NCBI GenBank assembly: GCA_002382755.1
Contig: DFZT01000062.1
Span: 1 to 9,117, forward strand
Reading direction: 5' to 3'
Origin: Firmicutes bacterium UBA4049
GTDB lineage: Bacteria; Bacillota; Desulfotomaculia; Desulfotomaculales; Nap2-2B
DNA: 9,117 nt
Of the stretch, positions 1 through 8,858 are shown piece after piece (within the stretch, counting starts at the first letter, position 1; every line of letters starts with the position of its first letter). The notes beneath the pieces are model-generated. The model was not told the DNA's origin. It made no database searches and saw nothing but the letters and a program-made list of their open reading frames with translations. The position numbers were made by a program, and so were the translations under genes.

Positions 1-242
1 ACGAAGTGGCGGTTTTGATCTATCGGGCAACCAGAGGGTTTCCCAAGGAGGAGATCTATGGACTGACTTCCCAGATGCGAAGAGCGGCGGTTTCGGTGCC
101 GTCAAACATCGTTGAGGGATGTGCACGCGAGAGTCAGGCGGAATACCTTCGCTTTCTTGACAGGCTGTTAGGCTACAGCCTACAGCCTACAGCCTACAGC
201 CTAAACAACCTGAGTAGTAACATAACTTTTGGCAAAAAATGA
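1..242 (+). pseudogene. Four-helix-bundle (23S rRNA IVS-type) protein, 5'-cut and 3'-broken
   Basis: The reading frame is open at the window edge (codons start at base 3), so the GTG at 6 is an internal valine and the true start lies outside. The segment [20 protein letters not shown] followed by PSNIVEG matches the conserved first half of the four-helix-bundle family (TIGR02436/PF05635), found in 23S rRNA intervening sequences and as free-standing genes of unknown function. Family members are usually about 115-130 residues and continue after the RFL motif through two more helices. Here homology stops at about RFLD, and the frame runs into a 7-base tandem repeat coding [11 protein letters not shown], then ends at a TGA overlapping the ATG at 239. 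The last helices are missing, so I call it a decayed remnant. A short expressed variant cannot be excluded. Confidence 0.65.
173..203. repeat. Heptanucleotide tandem repeat (CTACAGC x4 plus partial)
   Basis: Four perfect head-to-tail copies of CTACAGC lie at 173-179, 180-186, 187-193 and 194-200, followed by a partial CTA. An inverted copy of the unit, AGGCTGT, sits just upstream at 162-168. It can pair with any of the four ACAGCCT copies, the nearest giving a 7-bp stem with a 6-base loop. Because the unit is 7 bases, each gain or loss of a copy shifts the reading frame of the overlapping gene. The array starts where similarity to the four-helix-bundle family ends. Confidence 0.9.
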
Positions 243-245
243 ATT

Positions 246-265
246 GGGAAGGACAGAAAAATTTG
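246..265 (+). promoter_or_regulatory. Ribosome binding site supporting a TTG start for murI
   Basis: GGGAAGGA at 246-253 is a good SD sequence, 9 bases ahead of TTG 263-265. The ATG at 239 has only AT-rich sequence without an SD before it. Starting at TTG gives M-SDPRPIGLFDSG, the usual compact MurI N-terminus. It also places the two catalytic cysteines at residues 74 and 185, the numbering I recall for Bacillus subtilis RacE. Confidence 0.6.
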
Positions 266-1111
266 AGCGACCCCAGACCTATTGGCTTATTTGATTCGGG
301 ATTGGGAGGTCTTACTGTATCCCGGGAAATATTCAGCCTGATGCCGGCTGAATCAACCGTTTACTTCGGGGATACATTGCATGTGCCCTACGGATCTCGC
401 AGCGCGCAGGAGTTAATTTATTTTGCTGATCAAATAATTGCTTTTCTGGTAAGTTGTAATGTAAAATACATTGTATTTGCCTGCAATACAAATTCTTCGC
501 TTTCTCTTCAGATCATGAGGCAACGTTATTCAGTTCCAATGAAAGGCTTGATTAAACCTGGAGCGAAACAGGCTGTACGCTCTACCAAGAATAACCGGGT
601 TGGAATCATTGCAACGGAAGCAACAGTGAACAGCCAGGCATATCAGCGTGCAATTAATTCATTAAATTCTTCTATTTCTGTTTTTGCACAGCCTGCCCCG
701 CTTTTGGTGCCCCTGGTAGAAGCCGGAATGTCAAAAACCCAGAAGACATTTGACGCTGTGTGTGAATATGTAAGGCCGCTGGAATCGGCTCAAATAGATA
801 CTCTAATCCTTGGCTGTACTCATTATCCGTTTCTTCTTGCTCATTTCCGGAAGTGCCTTGGTCCGGAAATTGTTTTTGTTGATCCCGCTGCTGCAGCAGT
901 TTTAGAATCAAAAGAAGAAATGAACAGTTTTAATCTATTAAAAGAATCGCCAAAAGACGATCCGCGTCATCGTTATTTTGTAAGCGGGGACCCGTCTGAT
1001 TTTGCTTTTAAAGCTGAAAAACTGGGATGCGGCCGGATTAATGTTGAACGTGTCGTGCTGGATAAGACGGAAAATCCTTCTTGGGCTTGCAAAGGTGATG
1101 GCTGGCGCTGA
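263..1111 (+). CDS. murI: Glutamate racemase
   Basis: It is predicted to interconvert L- and D-glutamate in the cytoplasm by cofactor-independent two-base catalysis, supplying D-Glu for peptidoglycan. Numbered from TTG 263 (282 aa; the longer ATG 239 form is 290 aa), the visible motifs are FDSGLGGLTV with Asp11, YFGDT..VPYG around 34-44, ACNT with Cys74, PGA near 99-101, PLLVPLVEAG with Glu153, and GCTHYP with Cys185 and His187. The whole Asp/Glu racemase fold is covered and the length is normal. Some positions are unusual for MurI: ACNTNSS where ACNTASA is common, DTLHVPYG instead of DTxRVPYG, and Ala instead of Cys before PLLVPLVE. It could therefore be a second racemase paralogue rather than the main MurI. 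Its TGA overlaps the next ATG by one base, so the two genes are probably translationally coupled. No clear promoter was seen upstream. Confidence 0.88.
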   Translation: MSDPRPIGLFDSGLGGLTVSREIFSLMPAESTVYFGDTLHVPYGSRSAQELIYFADQIIAFLVSCNVKYIVFACNTNSSLSLQIMRQRYSVPMKGLIKPGAKQAVRSTKNNRVGIIATEATVNSQAYQRAINSLNSSISVFAQPAPLLVPLVEAGMSKTQKTFDAVCEYVRPLESAQIDTLILGCTHYPFLLAHFRKCLGPEIVFVDPAAAAVLESKEEMNSFNLLKESPKDDPRHRYFVSGDPSDFAFKAEKLGCGRINVERVVLDKTENPSWACKGDGWR

Positions 1112-2112
1112 TGAACAGAGGCAAGATAGGGATTACAACAACAATACCAGTGGAAATAGTTTATGCCGCCGGATATGTTCCGGTTGATCTGAACAACCTG
1201 TTTATAAGTGATCCTGACGCATTAACGCTTGTAGAAGAGGCTGAAATAGCGGGATACCCTCGCAATACCTGCGCATGGATCAAAGGCATCTACAGTATTG
1301 TATTAGAACACAGGGATATAAGGTCTGTTATTGCAGTTACCCAGGGAGATTGCAGCAACACTCATGCTCTTATGGAAACTCTGCAATTGGAAGGAGTACA
1401 AATTATCCCTTTCGCATATCCTTTTGACCGCGACAGAGATCTTTTAAAACTGCAGATAGAAAAACTGATGTCCTTTTTTGGAGTAAACTATCAGCAGGTT
1501 GACCAGGCCCGCGAAAGACTCAACAAAATCAGGCGCAAGGTTTGGAAACTTGATCAACTTTCATTTTCCGGAAATGTGATCAGCGGCTGGAACAACCATT
1601 ATTACCAGGTAAACTGCAGCGATTTTAAAGGCGATCCTGAAAATTTCGAAAGTGAACTGGATATTTTTTTGTCGGGTTTGGAGAAGGCAGTTTTACCAAA
1701 GCCCGGAATCAGGCTGGGTTATGCCGGTGTGCCGCCGATAATGGATGATTTGTACAGCTACGTGGAGGAAAAGGGCGCCAGGATTGTTTTTAACGAAACG
1801 CAGCGCCAGTTTACAATGCCGTTTGAAACACAAGATTTAGTTGAACAATATCGTTTATATACTTATCCGTACGGTATTTTTTATCGTTTGCAGGACATTC
1901 TGCAGCAGATCGAAAAACGTAAATTAGACGGTCTCATCCATTATGCCCAGGGCTTCTGTTTCCGGCAGATAGAAGACATGATCATCAGAAAGAAAATAGA
2001 TATTCCAGTGCTTACATTGGAAGGGGACAAGCCCAACCATTTGGACGCGCGGACGCAAACGAGGATAGACGCCTTTTTGGAAATGATCAGCCGGTCTAAA
2101 GCAAATAATTAA
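1111..2112 (+). CDS. 2-hydroxyacyl-CoA dehydratase family protein (HgdB/FldB-like subunit)
   Basis: This 333-residue protein belongs to the 2-hydroxyglutaryl-CoA dehydratase D-component family (PF06050/COG1775). Known members are iron-sulfur subunits of ATP-activated radical dehydratases and benzoyl-CoA reductases in anaerobes. Family marks are IPVEIVYAAGYVPVDLNN (12-29), NTCAWIKG with Cys54, TQGDCSNTHALMETL with Cys81, FCFRQIEDM with Cys283, and the C-terminal LEGDKP...QTRIDAFLEM (303-325). The three family-position cysteines could hold one [4Fe-4S] cluster. The only other cysteine (Cys169) is not in a recognised motif, so a six-cysteine double-cubane cluster is unlikely. It is shorter at the N-terminus than typical HgdB (about 370-380 aa). 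No partner subunit and no HgdC-type activator ATPase lie in the window, so its substrate is unknown. The start overlaps the murI TGA (TGATG), with AAAGGTGAT at 1091-1099 as a distant SD. Confidence 0.82.
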   Translation: MNRGKIGITTTIPVEIVYAAGYVPVDLNNLFISDPDALTLVEEAEIAGYPRNTCAWIKGIYSIVLEHRDIRSVIAVTQGDCSNTHALMETLQLEGVQIIPFAYPFDRDRDLLKLQIEKLMSFFGVNYQQVDQARERLNKIRRKVWKLDQLSFSGNVISGWNNHYYQVNCSDFKGDPENFESELDIFLSGLEKAVLPKPGIRLGYAGVPPIMDDLYSYVEEKGARIVFNETQRQFTMPFETQDLVEQYRLYTYPYGIFYRLQDILQQIEKRKLDGLIHYAQGFCFRQIEDMIIRKKIDIPVLTLEGDKPNHLDARTQTRIDAFLEMISRSKANN

Positions 2113-2128
2113 GCGATAGCGTTTTAAC

Positions 2129-2160
2129 ATTGTGGTACTATATAATTGTGGTACTATATA
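2129..2160. repeat. Perfect 16-bp tandem duplication upstream of wecB
   Basis: The unit ATTGTGGTACTATATA occurs twice without mismatch at 2129-2144 and 2145-2160, and a degenerate AT-GGTGG follows. Each copy together with the next bases creates a perfect TATAAT hexamer (2141-2146 and 2157-2162). Confidence 0.9.
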
Positions 2161-2162
2161 AT
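2130..2162 (+). promoter_or_regulatory. Possible promoter(s) for wecB
   Basis: Two consensus -10 boxes TATAAT lie 24-45 bases before the wecB start. No good -35 box sits 16-18 bases upstream of either; TTGTGG at 2130-2135 is 21 bases from the second. There is no terminator-like hairpin after the preceding gene, so wecB may also be read from upstream. This is a sequence-based guess. Confidence 0.35.
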
Positions 2163-2185
2163 GGTGGAGAAAGCTGGCTTAAAGA

Positions 2186-3367
2186 ATGGGCAAAAATAAA
2201 AAAATTCTTGTTGTATTTGGCACCAGGCCGGAAGCAATTAAAATGGCGCCGTTGATCAGAGAACTTGCCCGCTATCCTGAAGAGATCAACTGTCTTGTCG
2301 CCGTAACAGCCCAGCACCGGGAAATGCTTGATCAGGTTCTTGAACTTTTTGACATCCGGCCGGATTTTGATTTAAATATAATGAAATCAGGACAAAGCCT
2401 TTTTGAGATTACCTGCAGGGCACTTTCCGGCCTGCAGGGGATATTGAAGGAAGAACATCCGGATCTGACGCTTGTTCACGGAGATACGACAACTACTTTT
2501 GTTTCAGCGCTTGCGGCATATTATTTACAAATTCCGGTAGGGCATGTCGAAGCCGGTCTGCGTACGGGGGATAAATACGCCCCCTTTCCGGAAGAAATTA
2601 ACAGACGGCTTACTGCGGGAATAGCCGACCTGCATTTTGCGCCGACCAGCCTGGCTAGGGACAACCTTTTAAAAGAAGGCGTCAGCAGAGAAAAAATCTT
2701 CGTTACCGGAAATACTGTAATTGACGCGCTTTTTTTAGCTTTAAAAGACAACTATAGTTTTAATAATCGCATTTTAAACGGCATAGACTATAAAAATCGC
2801 AGAATAATACTTGTGACCACTCACCGGCGTGAGAATTTTGGCGGGCCAATGAAATCGGTCTACAGAGCGCTTAATACAATTGTTGATTCTTACCCGGACG
2901 TTGAGGTTATCTTTCCGGTACACAGGAACCCGGTTGTTCGAAACGCCGTTGACGAATTGTTAAGCGGCCTAGATCGCGTGCACCTGGTTGACCCGCTTGA
3001 GTATGAACCATTTATTAACCTGATGAGCCGTAGTTATCTTGTGCTTACAGACTCGGGCGGCCTTCAGGAGGAGGCCCCGGCTCTAGGCAAACCAGTGCTG
3101 GTCTTAAGAGATGCTACGGAAAGGCCCGAGGCTGTATGGGCGGGAACGGTACGTGTAATCGGCACGCAATATGAAAAAGTTGTTTCCGAGGTCAGGCAGT
3201 TACTGGATGATCAACAGCATTACAAGAGGATGTCCGAAGCGGTAAATCCTTATGGGGATGGGAAGGCTTCAGAACGCATCCGCCAGGCTATACTTTACTA
3301 TTATGGATATAACAAGAAGCCTTTCTCCGAGTACTGCGCCGGTAAAATTTTAAGGCAAAAAATTTAG
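2186..3367 (+). CDS. wecB: UDP-N-acetylglucosamine 2-epimerase (non-hydrolysing)
   Basis: This cytoplasmic enzyme interconverts UDP-GlcNAc and UDP-ManNAc, the ManNAc donor for teichoic acid linkage units and other surface glycans (mnaA in Bacillus). The 393 residues form a complete GT-B fold of the expected length. Visible motifs are GTRPEAIKMAP (12-22), AQHREML (42-48), HGDTTTT with Asp100, GHVEAGLRTG with Glu122, FPEEINR (134-140, acidic pair 136/137), TTHRREN with His213, and DSGGLQEEAPALGKPVLVLR (289-308). These correspond to the residues used by the E. coli and Bacillus enzymes. The SD is modest (GGAGA at 2167-2171, about 14 bases before ATG). A wecB/mnaA gene just upstream of atp is also found in Bacillus subtilis, which supports the Firmicute assignment. 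The last 20 or so residues are basic and not obviously conserved. Confidence 0.95.
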   Translation: MGKNKKILVVFGTRPEAIKMAPLIRELARYPEEINCLVAVTAQHREMLDQVLELFDIRPDFDLNIMKSGQSLFEITCRALSGLQGILKEEHPDLTLVHGDTTTTFVSALAAYYLQIPVGHVEAGLRTGDKYAPFPEEINRRLTAGIADLHFAPTSLARDNLLKEGVSREKIFVTGNTVIDALFLALKDNYSFNNRILNGIDYKNRRIILVTTHRRENFGGPMKSVYRALNTIVDSYPDVEVIFPVHRNPVVRNAVDELLSGLDRVHLVDPLEYEPFINLMSRSYLVLTDSGGLQEEAPALGKPVLVLRDATERPEAVWAGTVRVIGTQYEKVVSEVRQLLDDQQHYKRMSEAVNPYGDGKASERIRQAILYYYGYNKKPFSEYCAGKILRQKI

Positions 3368-3382
3368 GACTTCATGCAGGAT

Positions 3383-3412
3383 TTGCGTGTTACCCGTAGA
3401 AAATAATATAAC
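3383..3412 (+). promoter_or_regulatory. Weak candidate promoter for the atp operon
   Basis: TTGCGT at 3383-3388 and TATAAC at 3407-3412 are separated by 18 bases, just ahead of the first atp-associated gene. The 54-base wecB-atpZ gap shows no terminator, so readthrough from wecB is equally possible. Confidence 0.3.
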
Positions 3413-3421
3413 TGTGTAGGT

Positions 3422-3718
3422 ATGTTTTATAGAATGAAAGATAAAAAACAATTTAAAGAAGGACAGGTTGCTTTAAACGACAAAAATAACGGCAAAACAG
3501 AGAAGAAAATTAATATTATGAGAATTTATGCGCTGGCTTCAACCCTGGGTTTTCAGGTTGCAGCCCCGATCGTGATTGGGATCTTGGGTGGGCAGTATCT
3601 TGACAGGAAGTTGGGCACAGAGCCGTGGCTGATGATTGTATGCCTGTTCCTGGGGCTGGCGGCAAGCATAACCGGATTGCTTAAGCTTGTACAGAATATA
3701 TTCGGGGAGGGGAAATAG
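3422..3718 (+). CDS. atpZ: AtpZ/AtpI-family F0F1 ATP synthase accessory protein
   Basis: This small membrane protein (98 aa) is of the ATPase gene-1 type (PF09527). Such genes precede AtpI in Firmicute ATP synthase operons and have been linked to assembly or to divalent-cation supply. It has a charged 30-residue N-terminus, a first membrane segment at about 36-57 (LASTLGFQVAAPIVIGILGG), the conserved hinge GQYLDRKLGTEPW (57-69), and a second membrane segment at about 68-90. The start is uncertain: ATG 3422 has only TAGG just before it, and ATG 3434 (residue 5) is an equally plausible choice. The stop lies two bases before the next ATG, consistent with one operon. The family assignment rests on the hinge motif, topology and position. 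Confidence 0.75.
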   Translation: MFYRMKDKKQFKEGQVALNDKNNGKTEKKINIMRIYALASTLGFQVAAPIVIGILGGQYLDRKLGTEPWLMIVCLFLGLAASITGLLKLVQNIFGEGK

Positions 3719-3720
3719 GA

Positions 3721-4137
3721 ATGAGGGATCTGCCTTTTGAGCAGCTGGCAGGCAGTACTCTAAAGGTTTGCGCTTTTCTGCTTATTCCCTGTGGAATTCT
3801 TTTATCAGTAAATTACGCGCCAAATGTAGCCTGGGGTTTACTTATCGGGATCGGCACAGGTATGTGGAATACGCATTTTATGGCCAAAAGATCAAAGCTA
3901 ATCAATTCCGGGGAAGAGTATTTTAAACTGAAACTGCAGAAAAATTTGCTGACGGGTGTTCTAATCCGTCTTTTAACTATTCTAGCAATGCTTTGTTTAG
4001 CTTATAGAATTTCGCCGGTAACGTTAATTGCCGCCAGCGCTGGTTTGATCGCAGTCTGGGGCATTTTTACTGTTATAGCAGCCGGAGCTATGACTAGACA
4101 AGCTAAAGAAGATGTTCAGATTTATAAGCATAACTAA
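3721..4137 (+). CDS. atpI: ATP synthase subunit I (AtpI family)
   Basis: This is a 138-residue integral membrane protein with four predicted helices at about 14-30, 36-53, 76-95 and 98-123. It fits the ATP-synt_I family (PF03899), which helps assemble the c-ring and is not part of the final enzyme. Position between atpZ and atpB and topology carry most of the assignment, since the family is poorly conserved in sequence. The SD GGGGAGGGG (3704-3712) is well placed before ATG 3721. It starts two bases after the atpZ stop. A 106-base gap holding a stem-loop separates it from atpB. Confidence 0.78.
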   Translation: MRDLPFEQLAGSTLKVCAFLLIPCGILLSVNYAPNVAWGLLIGIGTGMWNTHFMAKRSKLINSGEEYFKLKLQKNLLTGVLIRLLTILAMLCLAYRISPVTLIAASAGLIAVWGIFTVIAAGAMTRQAKEDVQIYKHN

Positions 4138-4144
4138 ACTAATC

Positions 4145-4192
4145 TAAGTAGTCAGGGGGAATTTTGTTATTCTAATAAACGCTGACTGCTTA
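4145..4192 (+). other. Stem-loop in the atpI-atpB gap
   Basis: TAAGTAGTCAG (4145-4155) pairs with CTGACTGCTTA (4182-4192) over 11 bp with one U.G wobble, leaving a 26-base loop. No T-run follows, so it is not a classical terminator. It occupies the gap between accessory and structural atp genes and could mark an mRNA processing or stability site. Confidence 0.6.
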
Positions 4193-4223
4193 TATAGTTG
4201 CAAGGGATAGATAATTTTCAGGC

Positions 4224-4243
4224 AAAGGGGGTGATGATCGAGA

Positions 4244-4246
<3 letters not shown>
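4224..4246 (+). promoter_or_regulatory. Strong atpB ribosome binding site
   Basis: AAAGGGGGTGAT at 4224-4235 is an extended near-match to the anti-SD complement AAGGAGGTGAT, 8 bases before ATG 4244. It fixes the atpB start. Confidence 0.8.
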
Positions 4247-5255
<1,009 letters not shown>

Positions 5256-5267
5256 ATATTTCTGAAA

Positions 5268-5325
5268 CTAACAGGGAACGGCATAGCGGGGCACTAATAT
5301 CCTGCTATTGCCTTCCGTTTGTTAG
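5268..5325 (+). other. Long imperfect stem-loop in the atpE-atpF gap
   Basis: CTAAC (5268-5272) pairs with GTTAG (5321-5325), GGAA (5275-5278) with TTCC (5313-5316), GGCA (5280-5283) with TGCC (5309-5312), and TAGCGGG (5284-5290) with CCTGCTA (5301-5307, one G.U). Small bulges separate the blocks and the apical loop is 10 bases. About 20 bp pair in total. No T-run follows and the atpF SD begins 20 bases later. This is more consistent with an RNA processing or stability element than a terminator. Confidence 0.72.
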
Positions 5326-5344
5326 GAATGTTCCTCAAGAAAGC

Positions 5345-5364
5345 AAAGGGGGGAGAAATACTTG
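5345..5364 (+). promoter_or_regulatory. Ribosome binding site for TTG-started atpF
   Basis: AAAGGGGGGAG (5345-5355) lies 6 bases before TTG 5362-5364. No ATG or GTG in this frame gives a full-length b subunit, so the SD and the family N-terminus together support the TTG start. Confidence 0.75.
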
Positions 5365-5850
5365 TTAGAGTTTAACGCTACCCTTTTAGTCCAGATAGTC
5401 AACTTCATAATTCTGCTTATATTCTTGAGACTGGTTGCCTATAAGCCCATAGCCGGATTGCTGAAGGCTCGTCAGGAGCTTATAGCTAATAATATAGCCA
5501 CATCTGAAGAGCAAAGAAAGCAGGCTGAGGAACTGCATGAGCAGTACCTGGCGGAAATGCGGAAAGCCCGTGAAGAAGCGCAGGCTATTATTGCCCAGGC
5601 TACAAAAGTCAGCGAGGGCCAGGCCCAGGAAATCATCGCGGCAGCGAGGGAAGAGGCTAACAGGGTAAAGGACGGCGCTTTAAAGGAAATAGAGCGGGAA
5701 AAGGAGAAGGCCGTTCGCGAATTAAAAGATCAGGTTGCAGTGTTGTCTGTCATGGTAGCCGGGAAAATTATCGGAAAAACCATGACAGCCGATATACAGC
5801 ATGATATGGTAGAACAGTTCATCAGGGAGGCAGGGGATCTGCCGTGCTAG
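5362..5850 (+). CDS. atpF: ATP synthase F0 subunit b
   Basis: This is the peripheral stalk subunit linking the membrane sector to delta/F1. Its 162 residues consist of one N-terminal membrane helix (about 5-25, TLLVQIVNFIILLIFLRLVA), then a long charged, alanine-rich coiled coil (about 34-125, with many AREEA/KAREEAQ-type heptads). The C-terminal delta-binding part is VMVAGKIIGKTM (130-141). The start codon is TTG with a strong SD. The 3' end overlaps atpH by 7 bases (GTGCTAG), implying tight coupling of the two stator subunits. The stem-loop upstream and the rare start may lower its expression relative to subunit c. Confidence 0.95.
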   Translation: MLEFNATLLVQIVNFIILLIFLRLVAYKPIAGLLKARQELIANNIATSEEQRKQAEELHEQYLAEMRKAREEAQAIIAQATKVSEGQAQEIIAAAREEANRVKDGALKEIEREKEKAVRELKDQVAVLSVMVAGKIIGKTMTADIQHDMVEQFIREAGDLPC

Positions 5851-6386
5851 AAGGAGCTGTTGGTTCCAGGTATGCCGGAGCTTTGTTTGAAATAGCGGAG
5901 CGGGACGGCATTATAGACAAGCTGGAACAGGAACTGGATAATATTAGGGATACAATTAAGGGTTCACGTGATTTGGAAAAAGTCATGTTTTACTCACAAG
6001 TTGATCCCAGTGAAAAAAAAGCTATTCTGAAAAACATCTTTAAAGACCAAATCTCCGATATAACATTTAATTTTTTATTTCTTTTAATAGATCGGCAGAG
6101 AGAGACCTTTTTGAATAGCATAGTATCAACTTTTAAAGGACTGGCCTACAAAGCCCGCAATGCGGAGCAGGTTCAGGTCACAAGCGCAGTTGAGCTGAAC
6201 GAAAAAGAAAAGGCGGCGCTTGAAAAATCCCTTGAAAAGCTCACCGGGAAAAAAGTCCAGTCCAGCTATAGTGTGGATCCTCTTTTGATCGGCGGAGTGA
6301 TGGTAAGAATAGGGGACAGAATAATAGACGGAAGCGTCCGCAATAAGTTATCCAGTTTAAGAGAGCACTTAAGACAAATCAGCTAA
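5844..6386 (+). CDS. atpH: ATP synthase F1 subunit delta
   Basis: This stator subunit sits on top of the alpha3beta3 head and binds subunit b. It has 180 residues, with the N-terminal helical domain beginning LEGAVGSRYAGALFEIA (2-18). The C-terminal signature is DPLLIGGVMVRIGDRIIDGS (145-164), followed by VRNKLSSLREHL. It starts at GTG 5844 inside the end of atpF, with AGGGGAT (5832-5838) as SD. Length and domain layout are normal. Confidence 0.95.
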   Translation: MLEGAVGSRYAGALFEIAERDGIIDKLEQELDNIRDTIKGSRDLEKVMFYSQVDPSEKKAILKNIFKDQISDITFNFLFLLIDRQRETFLNSIVSTFKGLAYKARNAEQVQVTSAVELNEKEKAALEKSLEKLTGKKVQSSYSVDPLLIGGVMVRIGDRIIDGSVRNKLSSLREHLRQIS

Positions 6387-6401
6387 AAGGGATTGAGGTG
6401 A

Positions 6402-7956
<1,555 letters not shown>

Positions 7957-7977
7957 CCGAGGTGGTGAAATATATAG

Positions 7978-8826
7978 ATGCCTAGCACGCGGGATTTACG
8001 GCGGCGGATAAAAAGTATCATGAGTACCCAGAAAATAACAAAGGCAATGAAAGCTGTATCCGCGGCCAAAATGCGCAAGGCACAGGATCAAGTCATAGCT
8101 GCCCGCCCTTATTCAAGGCGTATGAAAGAGGTTTTAGGCAGAATTTCCACTTACGCAAAGGGTGTCAAGCTTCCCTTGCTTGAAGAAAGGGAACCTAAAA
8201 ATGTAGCTTTTATTTTGATTACAGCCGACAGAGGGCTTTGCGGAGGCTTCAACGGCAACCTGATCCGGAAAACAGCGGAACAGGTCCGCAGTTATCCAAA
8301 TGTTAATTTGATCTGTGTGGGACGTAAAGGACGGGACTTTTTCCGGCGCCGGGGTTATAACATCGTTGGACAGTATCTAGGTTTGGGGGAAACTATCAGA
8401 TTTACCCAGGCGCAGGAAATTGCCAGATTCGTGATGGAGAAGTATATTTCCGGCGAGTTTGACGTTGTCTATATGGTGTATAGTGAATTCATCAATGTCC
8501 TGGTTCAAAGACCCGTCGTTACCAGACTTTTACCTATTGAACCCCCTGAAGAAGTCTCAACAGGTATTGTTGACTATATATTTGAGCCCTCACCTGAAGG
8601 AGTGCTGGCGGATTTGCTGCCGCTTTATGTGGAAAATACTGTTTATTACGGCTTGCTGGAGTCTAAAGCCGGTGAGCAAAGCGCCCGCATGACGGCTATG
8701 GATGCGGCAACCAAGAATGCCGGAGAAGTGATTGACAGGCTTACCTTAGCCATGAACCGGGCACGTCAAACCGCAATAACCAAGGAAATAACAGAGATTG
8801 TCGGCGGGGCGGCTGCCCTTGAATAA
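7978..8826 (+). CDS. atpG: ATP synthase F1 subunit gamma
   Basis: This is the central rotor shaft, whose two terminal helices form a coiled coil inside the alpha3beta3 head. It has 282 residues. The N-terminal helix is [20 protein letters not shown] (3-22) running on to [14 protein letters not shown], the Rossmann-like middle domain contains [16 protein letters not shown] (80-95), and the C-terminal helix ends [19 protein letters not shown] (260-278). All family signatures are intact. The SD GAGGTGGTGA (7959-7968) is 9 bases before ATG 7978, and atpD follows after 32 bases. Confidence 0.97.
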   Translation: MPSTRDLRRRIKSIMSTQKITKAMKAVSAAKMRKAQDQVIAARPYSRRMKEVLGRISTYAKGVKLPLLEEREPKNVAFILITADRGLCGGFNGNLIRKTAEQVRSYPNVNLICVGRKGRDFFRRRGYNIVGQYLGLGETIRFTQAQEIARFVMEKYISGEFDVVYMVYSEFINVLVQRPVVTRLLPIEPPEEVSTGIVDYIFEPSPEGVLADLLPLYVENTVYYGLLESKAGEQSARMTAMDAATKNAGEVIDRLTLAMNRARQTAITKEITEIVGGAAALE

Positions 8827-8858
8827 AACTACGAGGAAAGGGGAGAGACCAAAAGGAC

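Noticed and set aside
6..8. GTG at 6 as the start of a 78-residue protein
   Set aside because: The frame is open to the window edge and the GTG falls inside the conserved first helix of the family, so it is an internal valine of a gene beginning outside.
672..911. Reverse-strand open frame inside murI
   Set aside because: No SD and no recognisable motifs; it is antisense to conserved racemase sequence.
1111..2112. Double-cubane [8Fe-9S] cluster protein
   Set aside because: Only four cysteines are present and three fit the ordinary single-cluster positions.
2186..3367. wecB as part of a capsule or mobile glycan cluster
   Set aside because: No other glycan genes are present, and its position next to atp is a known Firmicute housekeeping arrangement.
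4164..4195. Internal promoter before atpB (TTGTTA and TTATAT)
   Set aside because: Spacing of 20 bases is too long and both boxes are poor; it also overlaps the stem-loop.
5268..5325. Rho-independent terminator after atpE
   Set aside because: The stem is long but the following bases are GAATGTTCC, not a T-run, and essential atp genes continue downstream.
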